DNA of 64,000 bases from an uncultured Clostridia bacterium (lineage in GTDB: Bacteria; Bacillota; Clostridia; Christensenellales; UBA1242), in assembly GCA_945919375.1 (NCBI GenBank), contig CAMEJD010000001.1, positions 62,001 to 126,000 on the forward strand, given 5' to 3'. The notes beneath the pieces are model-generated. The model ran no database searches. It was not told the DNA's origin and worked only from the letters and a program-made list of their open reading frames with translations. The position numbers and the translations under genes are program-made. Shown here in pieces: positions 1 through 10,298 of the stretch. How positions within the stretch are numbered: position 1 is the stretch's first letter; each line of letters starts with the position of its first letter.

Positions 1-518
1 CCATAGGCCTTTAGTCCGTTAAAAATCACTCCCCTAAAAACTAACTCTTCAAAAATTGCAGGCAAAAGAGCCATTGCAAGAATATTAAACACAAGCCAAT
101 ATCCATTGTTTATTGGAATCCCCCAATCTGTGTTTGGTTTTATGCCAAATAAATTAAAAATGGCATCAAACATTGATACAAAATTGTTAAATCCAAAAAT
201 ACAAACGAAAGCAATTATAATGCATAGCAAAACATTCAATATGTCAAGTTTAAAATCAATATGTGACGCCTGCATATAATCTATGTCACCTTTTTTGTTT
301 ACAATTAAATAAACAAGAAAAAATGCAAGTGGCGAAGCAAGTGTTGACATTGCCAAAAACCAAGGGGCACTCATTACCCCTTGAAGATTTGTATTTGTTG
401 TTCCGGCAACTATGGTTGCAACTAAAATCAATGCTAATGCGATTACATATGGTGCAAAAATTGAGTAGCAAAAAGTTTTCCCCGCATCATATTTTGTATA
501 AAAATTTCTTTTTGTCAT
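1..518 (-). CDS. CPBP family intramembrane glutamic endopeptidase (partial, 3' end outside window)
   Basis: Reading the minus strand from ATG at 518 (MTKRNFYTKYDAGKTFCYSIFAPYVIALALILVATIVAGTTN...) stays open to the window edge and contains the hallmark ...LLPAIFEELVFRGVIFNGLKAYG; multiple hydrophobic segments. Not in the ORF track because it runs off the edge. Confidence 0.85.
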   Translation of the reverse strand, partial: MTKRNFYTKYDAGKTFCYSIFAPYVIALALILVATIVAGTTNTNLQGVMSAPWFLAMSTLASPLAFFLVYLIVNKKGDIDYMQASHIDFKLDILNVLLCIIIAFVCIFGFNNFVSMFDAIFNLFGIKPNTDWGIPINNGYWLVFNILAMALLPAIFEELVFRGVIFNGLKAY

Positions 519-564
519 AAGGTTATTTTACAATATAATACAAAAAAGTGCAAACTATTTTATG

Positions 565-1614
565 CTACATTTTTTCTTGCAAGTTATATCTTATCTCCAT
601 TTCTTTTCCGTCACGAATAAGTTTTATATTTAAAATATCTCCACTACTATATTTATAAATTTCCAGTCTTAAATCTAGCACTGAATTTATTTTTACATTG
701 TTTATTTCAAGAATAATATCTCCATTTTTGAAGCAATTTTTACTTTCGCAATTTTGGTCAATTCCTGCAACAAACACTCCTTTTTGTGAAAAATCAATAT
801 TATTCCCTTTAAAGTATGCAACATCATTGTCAAGCGAAAAAATGCCCATATATGAAGATTTCCAATTAACATCTTGACTTACATTTTTTACAATGCTACT
901 ACCAATACTAATAGGAATAGCAAATCCAATACCTTCCGCTTCGCTTGCTTTTAGAGTGTTTATACCAACAACTTCGCCCTTGTAATTTATTATAGGGCCA
1001 CCACTATTGCCGGGATTAATGCTTGCATCATGTTGAATTAGATTTTGCATATAGGAAATGGTGCCATTACTATTTTCAAGTTCTACAGTTCTATTTATTG
1101 CCGAAATTATACCTTTGGTTACAGTGTGTTTAAAATCAAGTGAAAGTGGCGTACCAATTGCAATAATATCTTCGCCGGTTCTTGGTGCTTCGTTTGAGCA
1201 AACAAGATATGGCATATCTTTTGACGATTTTATAACTGCCAAATCTTGAGATTTATCTTTCCAAACAAGTGTTGCCACTGCATTTGTTTTATCGGCAAAA
1301 TAAATTGTAATATTTTTTGCACCAGAAATAACATGCTCATTTGTTAGGATATATCCCCCTTCTCTTATCGCAACACCACTGCCAATAGAATATCCACCAC
1401 TAACAGAGCAAGCAATACCAACAACGGCACTTTTTACATTTTCAACCAAATTTACTGTATCAACATTGTTTGTTATAGAAATTTGTCTTGGTGACATATC
1501 AACATACTCATATGTATCAGTATTTGTAACCAAGTTACACCCAAAGAGTGCAATTATTGGCAAAATAATTAAACAAACCAAAAATTTATCAAAAAAAATA
1601 ACTGCCCTTTTCAT
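565..1614 (-). CDS. HtrA/DegP-like trypsin-like serine protease with C-terminal PDZ domain, membrane/lipoprotein-like N-terminus
   Basis: ORF 565..1653; ATG at 1614 is preceded by AAAGGAG. GNSGGPI active-site motif (INPGNSGGPIINYKGEVVGINT), N-terminal IIALFGCN, C-terminal PDZ-like region. Lies just downstream of a walJ homologue, as htrC does in Bacillus. Confidence 0.9.
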   Translation of the reverse strand: MKRAVIFFDKFLVCLIILPIIALFGCNLVTNTDTYEYVDMSPRQISITNNVDTVNLVENVKSAVVGIACSVSGGYSIGSGVAIREGGYILTNEHVISGAKNITIYFADKTNAVATLVWKDKSQDLAVIKSSKDMPYLVCSNEAPRTGEDIIAIGTPLSLDFKHTVTKGIISAINRTVELENSNGTISYMQNLIQHDASINPGNSGGPIINYKGEVVGINTLKASEAEGIGFAIPISIGSSIVKNVSQDVNWKSSYMGIFSLDNDVAYFKGNNIDFSQKGVFVAGIDQNCESKNCFKNGDIILEINNVKINSVLDLRLEIYKYSSGDILNIKLIRDGKEMEIRYNLQEKM

Positions 1615-1649
1615 AATTCTCCTTTGGCAGTTATTTTTATTTGATTTTA

Positions 1650-2438
1650 TCACTTTAAATTAAATATTGCAGTTGGAACAAGTTTTGCCACAGAAATCCT
1701 AATATTCTCGCCCTCTATTACGCCATTTTCTTTAAGATAAGAGCAAACAGTGTTATACGCAAGTTGTTCTGTATTATTTTTTGTACTTAAGTGTGAAAGC
1801 ATAATTTGCTTTGTTCCACTTTTTGCCAAGAACAAGCAGGCTTTTGCACAAGCAATATTTGACAAATGTCCATTCTTTCCCAAAATTCTTGCTTTTAATT
1901 GCATTGGATATGTAGGATTATTTTTGAGCATTTCTTCATCGTGATTACTCTCCAAATAAACAAGTGAACTGCCACTTATTTTATTTAAGATTACATCAGT
2001 AGTATGCCCCAAATCTGTTATAATACTAATTTTTCTTCCATTATTTGATAGAATATACCCACTGCAATGAACACTATCGTGTGGAAGACTTGCCGTATCA
2101 ACTTGCAAATCTTTTATGTTAAATGCAAAATCACCAAATGCATACATTTGACTTGCATTTAACTTTTTCATCTTTGCATAAACAGCACCCATACCCTTTT
2201 CATGTACATACACTTTTGTTTTGTACTTTGATGCAAAAACATCAAGTCCCTTGATATGGTCACTATGCTCGTGAGAAATTAAAATTGCGTCTATATCTTG
2301 TGGCTCAACATTAAGACATTTTAATCTTTTGACAATTTCGGTTGCACTGATTCCAATGTCAACCAATACTTTTGCACTATCAGTTTCCACATAGGTTGAA
2401 TTTCCGTCACTGCCACTTGATAAATTGCAGACTCTCAT
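1650..2438 (-). CDS. walJ: MBL-fold metallo-hydrolase, WalJ/YycJ family
   Basis: [18 protein letters not shown] start and [10 protein letters not shown] metal-binding motif; typical YycJ length (262 aa). Confidence 0.88.
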   Translation of the reverse strand: MRVCNLSSGSDGNSTYVETDSAKVLVDIGISATEIVKRLKCLNVEPQDIDAILISHEHSDHIKGLDVFASKYKTKVYVHEKGMGAVYAKMKKLNASQMYAFGDFAFNIKDLQVDTASLPHDSVHCSGYILSNNGRKISIITDLGHTTDVILNKISGSSLVYLESNHDEEMLKNNPTYPMQLKARILGKNGHLSNIACAKACLFLAKSGTKQIMLSHLSTKNNTEQLAYNTVCSYLKENGVIEGENIRISVAKLVPTAIFNLK

Positions 2439-2878
2439 ACATTTTGTACCCTAACCACAACATTTGCATAAACGCCTTCATAAAGCCTTACACGAAGTTT
2501 ATATATTCCCGCAAATTTTATCGGTTCTTTTAATTCAATTTTTCTTTTGTCAATATCAAAATTTCGTTTTTTAAATGCTTCAGCAATTTCTTTTGTTGTA
2601 ACTGCACCAAAAATTTTGCCATTATCTCCGCATTTTATCCCAACAACAATTTCTTTGCCTTCAAGATTTTTTGCCTTTTCTTTTGCTGCCAAAATCTCTT
2701 GTTCTTTGTGGTAATCTTGGGCAACCTTTTTGTTTACTGTATCGTTTAAATTTGAGTTATTTGCAATAACTGCAAGACCATTTTTTATCAAAAAGTTTTT
2801 TCCAAAACCATCTGCGACATTAACTATCTCGCCTTTTTTGCCAGTACCCTTTACATCTTTTTGCAATATAACTTTCAT
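2435..2878 (-). CDS. rplI: 50S ribosomal protein L9
   Basis: [37 protein letters not shown] is diagnostic of L9. Confidence 0.97.
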   Translation of the reverse strand: MKVILQKDVKGTGKKGEIVNVADGFGKNFLIKNGLAVIANNSNLNDTVNKKVAQDYHKEQEILAAKEKAKNLEGKEIVVGIKCGDNGKIFGAVTTKEIAEAFKKRNFDIDKRKIELKEPIKFAGIYKLRVRLYEGVYANVVVRVQNV

Positions 2879-2988
2879 AATTTCTCCTTTTATGTATATA
2901 TTTTAGTTTAATTTTTGTGCATAAGTCAATAATAATTTAAAAAATAAATAAATATTTGTGAATAAAACAAAAAATTGAAAGGAGAAAT

Positions 2989-3306
2989 ATGGATATAATT
3001 TGCAGAGAAAGAAGTTGTGTTTATAACAAAGGATTTTCTTGTACAAGCAAAAAAATACTTATTGGCGGTAAAATAAATTGCACTGACTACCAAAAAAATG
3101 ATAATCAAAAGGACATTCCGGACACATCAAAAGGAATATTTGCCCAAAATCCACCAAAATATCACCCACATAGGGAAAGTAAAAAAGGTTGTATTCACTG
3201 CCAAGCAGACTGTTTGTTTCGTAATAATCAAACCTGCGAAGCAAACGGCATAACAATCAACTGCATAAAAAATAAACCACTCTGTGCAACCTATTTCAAG
3301 AAGTAA
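2989..3306 (+). CDS. Small cysteine-rich protein, two DUF1540-like segments
   Basis: GGAG upstream of ATG; repeated Cys spacing (IICRERSCVYNKGFSCTSKKILIGG...C and CIHCQADCLFRNNQTCEANGITINC). Confidence 0.6.
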   Translation: MDIICRERSCVYNKGFSCTSKKILIGGKINCTDYQKNDNQKDIPDTSKGIFAQNPPKYHPHRESKKGCIHCQADCLFRNNQTCEANGITINCIKNKPLCATYFKK

Positions 3307-3318
3307 TTTTTGCATCAA

Positions 3319-3350
3319 AAAAAAGTTTGAGAATATTCTCAAACTTTTTT
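3319..3350. terminator. Perfect 32-bp palindromic bidirectional terminator
   Basis: AAAAAAGTTTGAGAATATTCTCAAACTTTTTT between convergent genes; core is identical to the one at 10509-10538. Confidence 0.85.
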
Positions 3351-3354
3351 GATA

Positions 3355-6300
3355 TTATAGAGCCGCAGTAGTTTCTCCGTCTGTACATATTATAGTTGCA
3401 TTTTTTGAGGAATTACCCTTTATCGTTATTTTATTCCATTGTGCTAGTGTGCCTTGATAAATAACTGTAATATCATGACAATTCCAAAGTATTTCATCAA
3501 GATATTCAATACTTGTAGGCATTGTTATAGTCAAATTATCTTGGAACCCAAAGGCATTATGTCCTATCTTTTTTACTGTGTTTGGTATAACAATATTTTT
3601 TGAATCTTTAAATGATGAATTATTAAGTCTATAGAATGCATAATCATCTATAACTTCAATTCCCAAATCTTGTGGAATGGTACATTTCCTTCCTGCAACC
3701 ATTAAAGTTTTTGTTTTTTTATCAACAAGGCAATTACCCTCAACAGCATATCTTTCATTTTCACCCGACATAGTAATCTCGTTTAATGTATCAATCATAG
3801 CCAATGCCCCGCGACCTATCTTTACTATATCACTTGGAATTTCAATAGATTTAATATCCATATCATTTAATGCCCAATCTGCGATGACTTTTACATTTTT
3901 AATCATATCTAACGTAATTGATTTGTTTTCAACTGTCCCTCTATTTGCTCCCAACAGAAATCTATAATTTGGATTATCGTATGCTGTTGTAATAATTAAA
4001 CCATTCCCGTCTTCACTAAAAATATATTCAAATGCATCATCTTCTATTTCTGTTAAAGTACTTGGCAACTCTACATTAATAGTACTTGATCTATAACCAC
4101 CAAAGATATTTCTACCTACTTGTTCCAGTCCTACAGGGAATCTCATTTTTGTTATTTGTACATCATCAAATGCATAGTTTCCAACTTTCTTAATAATTCC
4201 TTTGAAGGTTATATTTCTCAAATTAGTGCATCCAGAAAATGCATAACTTGGAATTATATCTACAGTGCTAGGTATTTCTATACTTGCCAGTTTTTTGCAG
4301 TTATTGAATATGCTATCTGCAAATACAGTAACTCCATTTAGCATTTCTGCAGTAATATTTGCATTTAATGTATCTGCATTATATCCTACAAGATATTTAA
4401 CACTTGCATCTTCACTTGATGGCACAATAATTAATCCGTTTTCATCTGCAGTAAGATTTTTATACCAAGCCGTTTCTTTTGCTATGTCTAAATGTTTTAT
4501 GTTCTTTGGCAAATTTAGTGTTGTCAAGTTTTTCATACTTGAACCTATTTCAATGCTTTCCAATTGAGAATTTTCTGCAAAAGTAATAGTTTTTAATTGT
4601 TCAAATGAACCATGTTCATTATTATAATTGTCCCCCAATGTAAGTTCTTTTATTGCACTTGCAATTTCAATGCTTTCAGAATTCTTATAGTCACTTGAAT
4701 AAAATTCGTCAATAATTTCAGTATCATCTGAAGTCAAAATAAAATTTTTAACAGATGTATATCGAAAATCAGAGAAAAATCTTGAAGGAATTTTTAATGT
4801 GTTGATTGTAGAATTTCCAAAAATATCATAGTAACGAAATCTTTTTAATGTATTTGGCACTTCAAAAGTTTCAAATGTTATATGATTAAATGCATGTCGT
4901 TGAAATACCTGTACTCCCTTTAACATATCTGCAGTTATTGATGGATTAGAAGAATTTGGACTATACCCCAAAACATACTTAACATTATTATTATCATAAG
5001 CACTTGCTATTTTTAAACCATTTCCATCGGCTTGCATATTATTAAAATATTTTGTGTTATAAAATGCTTCTATTCCAATGTGTTCAAGTGAACTTGGTAA
5101 TTCAACTGTCTGTAAATTTGTTGCCTGACTAAATGCATTATTATCTATGCCCTTTACACTTGATGGAATTTTTATTGATGTTAAACCAGAACTTGCGAAA
5201 GCTCTCTCATCAATTCTAGTCACTGAACTTGGAATTGTTATACTAGTAAGACTTTTACACCCAGAAAACATACTATATGCTATTGATGTAATATTCTTTG
5301 GCAAAACCACAGATTTCAGGTTACTACATGATTGAAATAAGCCGCCCCCCAAACTTGTAATACTGTCTGGCAATGTTACTTTTTCTAGGCTTGTACAACC
5401 GCTAAACACACTATACCCTATTTTTTTAATTCCATTTGACAAAGAAATTGTGACAAGTTTTTCGCAAGAAGTAAATGCATAATCACCTATTGATTCAACA
5501 CTACTTGGTACAACAACCTTTTCAATTCCAACGCCATAAAATGCATATGCACCAATTTCTTTTACAATACCTGGTATTGTTGAAGACTTGCACCCGTTGA
5601 TAAGTTTTCCATTTTCTTTATTTATTATACAATTGCTATTAGCACTAGTATATTTTTTATTATTAGGGCTTACTACAATTTTTGAGAGCGAATTACAACC
5701 ATATAAAATTGGATATTTGCTATTGTAAGAATAAGCTCCCTCTCCAATGTAATTTACTGATTCAGGGATATAAATGCTTCCTAATACTTCACATCCACTA
5801 AATGCCCCTTCTCCAATATATTCCAATCTATTTGGTAGATTTATATTATTTAGCGACTTACAATAACCAAAGGCCTTTTCACCAATATATTCCAATCCAT
5901 TTGGTAAATTTATATTATTTAGCAAATTACAATAATAAAATGCACTCGAACCTATTTTCTTTAAACTATTTGGTAAGGAAACTGTTGTTAATTTATCGCA
6001 CCATTGGAATGTATTATCTTTTATTTCGCTTATTTCACCTGGTATTTTAATGTTTGTTATATCGGTATAGCTAAATGCACTTGACCCAATTTCTATAACA
6101 TTACTAGGAATATTGATTGATTTTAAATTCCAGCAGTAATAAAATGCACCATTCCCTATAAAAACGACACTATTTGGTAATTCTATTTTTTCTACATTAC
6201 CACAGTTAGATAAAGCATTGTCATATATAACTTTCACTCCATTTAACATCGTGCTTGTTAATGTTTTTGCTGTTACTTTCTCTGAGTCTGAACCTAAAAG

Positions 6301-9300
6301 AAATTTAACATTCACATCGTCATAAGCATTCACAATTTTTAATCCATTTACATCGCAAGAAAGGTTACGATACCAAGGGATAATAACATCTGAGCCACTA
6401 TTATTCGTACTTACGAATGTTTTTAGTCCTATATACGATATAGTACTTGGTAATGATAAAGATGTTAAGTTTGGAGTGTCAAACAACCTTTCTGGTAATT
6501 CTTTGACGCCTACAGGGATTTCAACACTTGTAAGAGCGTCGCAACTACTGAATGCTCTTTCATTTATTACCTTTACGCCAGCCAATTGTTCTTTTGTCAC
6601 TGTTGTCAAACTTGAATCAACCTTATATAAGAACTTTGTTTCATTATCTCTTGCCGTAAATATTGTTAATCCATTTGAAGTATTATTGTTTACTAAATTG
6701 CCGTCTACAATTTCAATAGATTTTACCTTATTCCCAAATGATATATTTTGAACATTAGCAAAATCTGAATTGTTTATATTAATTTTTTCAATATCATCAC
6801 CAAAAACTATTGTCTTTAAATTTCTTGTTGTTCCATTTGTACTTTGGAAAAAGAATTCTCCACTTTTAGTAAGTGTTAATGTTTCAAGTCCACTTGGAAG
6901 TGGCCTAAAATCCCAATCCTCGTTATAAATGCCCTCCAAGAAAGGAAGAGTTACATCTGTTAAATTAGGCGAATAAAGTGAATAGTCACTGATTTTTGTT
7001 ACTGTATCTGGGACTACTAGTTTTGTTAATGAACCAACATTTCTAAGTGCATTTTGTCCGATAGTTGACACTATATGTCCATCTATAGATTCTGGGATTG
7101 TTAATGATTTTGCTCCATTATCCCAATACTTTGTTATTGAAACCGTATTGTCTTTTAGGATCTTATATTCAAAAGTAACATTTTCAAGACTTGGTTTCAT
7201 TGTCATTTTGGATTGAGGGTTGTTTGATACCAAGCAAAAATCTTCTCCCATATCTTTAGTTAATTTTACTATACCATTCCTAGAGTTGACTGTTGCTATA
7301 ATATCTGTAAGATCAGAACCTATTGAATCTCTATTACCCTTCAAGACACTATATTCACCTTCCATTCCTCCAAAATACAAATACATTTCATCATATTTAT
7401 CAAAGTAATTCTTTACTTGAAAATTTTGATAATAATAATTCCCAGATTTGTCAAATGAAAAGTTTCCTTCTTCTCCTTCAAGATAAGCTTTTTTTATTGT
7501 GAGATGTTCGTCTTGAGTATTGTAATTTACTTTTACCACCTTTGTAGCATCATACCCAACAGAACTAAATTTAATATCACAAGGCATACTATTCCCTACA
7601 TCTAAAGAATTAGCCACGGTTTTTGAAAAACTAAATAAAGCAACTAATGTAAAATTTTTAACTCCATCTGGGATATTAAAACTGCCAACAATTGACATAT
7701 CTTCTTGAACACTATCGTCTCCTGGATACCATAGTACATCACTTTCACTAAGTGTCCCATTCATCATCGCTTCACAAAATGAATCAAAAGACCATTCACC
7801 TAATACAACATAAGCTTCACGAATTCCTCCGAACAATTGCTCAATATTTGATTCGTCAAAAGAAATCTTAAACTCTACTTTTTCTGCATCTTCTACTGCC
7901 GTGTAGTTTATAGCACAGCCGTAAAGACCTTCTCTATAATCTTCGATTGATTGAAGTACTAACTTATCTTGTGTTATTGTTGAAATTAAACTGTCATCAC
8001 TTTTTTTACACTCAATAATAAGATTTGCAATATATCCATTCAAATAATCATAACTTAAAATTTCATCTTCATTTACAAAATATATTATTGTTGCTTTTGA
8101 ATAACCTGATAAATCACTAATTTCTTTGTACCATTTTGTGCTATCATAAGAATCCTTGATACTAAAACAATTACTGTTTAGCCAACCATCATCTGCTATT
8201 TTGTGCTTTGCAATATCATCAGGAGATGTATCACCCTTTACTATACACATAGTTGGATTATAAAGATAACTTGTATTCCCAGAAAGGCTTATAGTCCTAT
8301 CTAGTGTTATTTTAACTTTTGTAGTATCTGTCGCAATATCAAATGAATATGCAAAATAATATTGTGTTGTTTTCATTTCACTGGTGTCAACTTCTATGTG
8401 TGTGATATTTCTATTTAACGCAGGAACAGAAGCCGTTCCAACAGTATTATTATCTTTATCCTTAAAATCAATTTGCATATTAAACGCAAAAGGAGAATTA
8501 AACTTGAATTCTTGAATTTCACTATCCGATAATAGGCTATAGTCTAATATAAGAGTAAACTTTTGCAATCCATTCATTCCATATATTTTGTCACTTCTTA
8601 TATTATTAGTTTCTGAATTATAATTGTTATATAATTCCTCGCCAATAATTTCACTTCTATTTAATAAATATGATTTATACTTATCTTCAATTGATGAAGA
8701 AACATCATTTTTAAGAGCAATTATACTTCCGCTTCTATATCTAGTAGTACCATTATCAATATAACTTGGCATATTATAACTAACAATCGCACTATCTGCA
8801 TTTTGTGGAACATCAAATACTGAATAAAAGTAAGATGGCTCACTTTTTTCTTTCATAGGTTCAATTATAAAACTTGAATTATCTTTTTGTCCCAAAGTAA
8901 TAGGTGCTTCACTTTGATTAGTATATAAATCATTCGAAAAAGATAAATCAACATCTTCTTGAGAAAGTAAAGCGGCATACAATGTACACAATCCTGAATA
9001 CTTAACCACAATTGTTATATCATTTGAAGTTAATTCGTTTAATTCAGCAAGAATCATTGTTCTTTCTGTTGCATTTTCATCAGATATACTTGCAGTTGGT
9101 ATTGTTGTGAGCTTTAATTCAACAGATTTTGCATTTTTGTATTCATCTCTTTCACATATTTCCAAAAATGAATTAACTTTTCTATTTATAACACTCACTT
9201 TTTCAATGAGAATATTATCATTGGCATTCATTTCTGCCATGGACATCTTTTCTGTTCCATTACTTAATATTGTATCAAGAATAAGAGGAAACGAAGTTAC

Positions 9301-10176
9301 TCCATCTGGTATTTGCAAATTTATTAGTGAATTCAACTTTAAGTCATCTGGAATGTCATCAACACTACTAAAACTAAAATTGTTATCAATTATATACTCA
9401 CTTAGTTCTTTGAAATTTCCATGTGAAGATTGTGGTTCTATAGATATACTAGTAATTTCATTACTTATAGTTGAACTGACATTTCTTGATGTATAGTATT
9501 TCCCAACACTTTCAACTCTTGGGTTTGTGTCAAGTACTGGCTTCGCATCTTGGTCAGCAGAGATTGTTAAACTATAATCAAATGTTGAATCTTTTATTGA
9601 TGTTTTTTCATCTTTTACAGAAAAACCAAGAACTATTGATTTTGTTTCATCTTTTGCTATACTATCAATACCACCAGTATAGTTTGCAAAACTATTAAAA
9701 TCACCGGTAAATGTTTGTCCTGAAACATTTGCCCAAACAGTATTATCGGCAATGTTTGTTATGCTTACAACAATATACCAAGTGTAGTTAGAATTAGAGT
9801 AGTCTATATTTATTTTGGTATCAGGAGTTTGGTCTGGATAAATGGCTGGTTCTCTTTGGTCTTGAAGTGTGTTGACATCAAGTCTTCCATCACTATATTT
9901 TTCAACTTCTGTCAAAGTACCATTTTCCAAAGCATTCGTTATGTATGTTGTACTTGTTAAATAATTAGATTTTGCAAGAAGTTTTGTGTCACTTGTTGCC
10001 TTTTCTTTGCTTGTGTACACTCTTGTTTTTATGTCAACAAAAGCATCTGTTACAACATAAGAAACACTACCACCAATTGTGTATGTAACATTTGTTGCAG
10101 CAATAACGCCAAAGCAAAACACTGCAATTGCTAAACAAACTGTTGCAACCGACAAGCATATCTTTAGTTTCTTCAT
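3355..10176 (-). CDS. Giant secreted protein with C-terminal BspA-like (LRR_5) leucine-rich repeats
   Basis: 2273 aa; N-terminal signal segment MKKLKICLSVATVCLAIAVFCFGVIAATNVTYTIGG; long tandem array of about 23-aa units (e.g. LTSITIPSSVTRIDERAFASSGLTSIKIPSSVKGIDNNAF). Confidence 0.92.
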   Translation of the reverse strand: MKKLKICLSVATVCLAIAVFCFGVIAATNVTYTIGGSVSYVVTDAFVDIKTRVYTSKEKATSDTKLLAKSNYLTSTTYITNALENGTLTEVEKYSDGRLDVNTLQDQREPAIYPDQTPDTKINIDYSNSNYTWYIVVSITNIADNTVWANVSGQTFTGDFNSFANYTGGIDSIAKDETKSIVLGFSVKDEKTSIKDSTFDYSLTISADQDAKPVLDTNPRVESVGKYYTSRNVSSTISNEITSISIEPQSSHGNFKELSEYIIDNNFSFSSVDDIPDDLKLNSLINLQIPDGVTSFPLILDTILSNGTEKMSMAEMNANDNILIEKVSVINRKVNSFLEICERDEYKNAKSVELKLTTIPTASISDENATERTMILAELNELTSNDITIVVKYSGLCTLYAALLSQEDVDLSFSNDLYTNQSEAPITLGQKDNSSFIIEPMKEKSEPSYFYSVFDVPQNADSAIVSYNMPSYIDNGTTRYRSGSIIALKNDVSSSIEDKYKSYLLNRSEIIGEELYNNYNSETNNIRSDKIYGMNGLQKFTLILDYSLLSDSEIQEFKFNSPFAFNMQIDFKDKDNNTVGTASVPALNRNITHIEVDTSEMKTTQYYFAYSFDIATDTTKVKITLDRTISLSGNTSYLYNPTMCIVKGDTSPDDIAKHKIADDGWLNSNCFSIKDSYDSTKWYKEISDLSGYSKATIIYFVNEDEILSYDYLNGYIANLIIECKKSDDSLISTITQDKLVLQSIEDYREGLYGCAINYTAVEDAEKVEFKISFDESNIEQLFGGIREAYVVLGEWSFDSFCEAMMNGTLSESDVLWYPGDDSVQEDMSIVGSFNIPDGVKNFTLVALFSFSKTVANSLDVGNSMPCDIKFSSVGYDATKVVKVNYNTQDEHLTIKKAYLEGEEGNFSFDKSGNYYYQNFQVKNYFDKYDEMYLYFGGMEGEYSVLKGNRDSIGSDLTDIIATVNSRNGIVKLTKDMGEDFCLVSNNPQSKMTMKPSLENVTFEYKILKDNTVSITKYWDNGAKSLTIPESIDGHIVSTIGQNALRNVGSLTKLVVPDTVTKISDYSLYSPNLTDVTLPFLEGIYNEDWDFRPLPSGLETLTLTKSGEFFFQSTNGTTRNLKTIVFGDDIEKININNSDFANVQNISFGNKVKSIEIVDGNLVNNNTSNGLTIFTARDNETKFLYKVDSSLTTVTKEQLAGVKVINERAFSSCDALTSVEIPVGVKELPERLFDTPNLTSLSLPSTISYIGLKTFVSTNNSGSDVIIPWYRNLSCDVNGLKIVNAYDDVNVKFLLGSDSEKVTAKTLTSTMLNGVKVIYDNALSNCGNVEKIELPNSVVFIGNGAFYYCWNLKSINIPSNVIEIGSSAFSYTDITNIKIPGEISEIKDNTFQWCDKLTTVSLPNSLKKIGSSAFYYCNLLNNINLPNGLEYIGEKAFGYCKSLNNINLPNRLEYIGEGAFSGCEVLGSIYIPESVNYIGEGAYSYNSKYPILYGCNSLSKIVVSPNNKKYTSANSNCIINKENGKLINGCKSSTIPGIVKEIGAYAFYGVGIEKVVVPSSVESIGDYAFTSCEKLVTISLSNGIKKIGYSVFSGCTSLEKVTLPDSITSLGGGLFQSCSNLKSVVLPKNITSIAYSMFSGCKSLTSITIPSSVTRIDERAFASSGLTSIKIPSSVKGIDNNAFSQATNLQTVELPSSLEHIGIEAFYNTKYFNNMQADGNGLKIASAYDNNNVKYVLGYSPNSSNPSITADMLKGVQVFQRHAFNHITFETFEVPNTLKRFRYYDIFGNSTINTLKIPSRFFSDFRYTSVKNFILTSDDTEIIDEFYSSDYKNSESIEIASAIKELTLGDNYNNEHGSFEQLKTITFAENSQLESIEIGSSMKNLTTLNLPKNIKHLDIAKETAWYKNLTADENGLIIVPSSEDASVKYLVGYNADTLNANITAEMLNGVTVFADSIFNNCKKLASIEIPSTVDIIPSYAFSGCTNLRNITFKGIIKKVGNYAFDDVQITKMRFPVGLEQVGRNIFGGYRSSTINVELPSTLTEIEDDAFEYIFSEDGNGLIITTAYDNPNYRFLLGANRGTVENKSITLDMIKNVKVIADWALNDMDIKSIEIPSDIVKIGRGALAMIDTLNEITMSGENERYAVEGNCLVDKKTKTLMVAGRKCTIPQDLGIEVIDDYAFYRLNNSSFKDSKNIVIPNTVKKIGHNAFGFQDNLTITMPTSIEYLDEILWNCHDITVIYQGTLAQWNKITIKGNSSKNATIICTDGETTAAL
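5813..5950 (-). repeat. Near-identical 69-bp tandem duplication within the LRR array
   Basis: CCAATATATTCCAATC(T/C)ATTTGGTA(G/A)ATTTATATTATTTAGC starts at 5813 and again at 5882; encodes LNNINLPN(G/R)LEYIGE. Confidence 0.85.
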
Positions 10177-10193
10177 AATTACCTACCCTTTAT

Positions 10194-10208
10194 TTGATAT
10201 AGTATCAA
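10194..10208. promoter_or_regulatory. Candidate regulator operator (dyad) in the divergent intergenic region
   Basis: TTGATA-TAG-TATCAA perfect dyad between the giant gene start and the XRE gene. Confidence 0.5.
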
Positions 10209-10230
10209 CAAAATATATTATAATATTACA

Positions 10231-10242
10231 GTATAATGATAC
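10231..10242. promoter_or_regulatory. Second candidate operator dyad
   Basis: GTAT-AATG-ATAC, sharing the GTATC/GATAC half-site with the 10194 dyad. Confidence 0.4.
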
Positions 10243-10298
10243 ATCACAAAGTGGCGTAAGTCAAACAAAATACATTAAAAAATGGTATAAAATTACAA

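Noticed and set aside
3355-6700. Possible CRISPR-like repetitive DNA
   Set aside because: Periodicity is 69 bp, in frame, and encodes BspA-like LRR units; no conserved repeat with unique spacers.
3355-10176. Many plus-strand ORFs (e.g. 3677-3967, 4265-4567, 9107-9496) inside the giant LRR gene
   Set aside because: They are antisense shadows of a strongly supported coding frame; low-complexity translations and no RBS.
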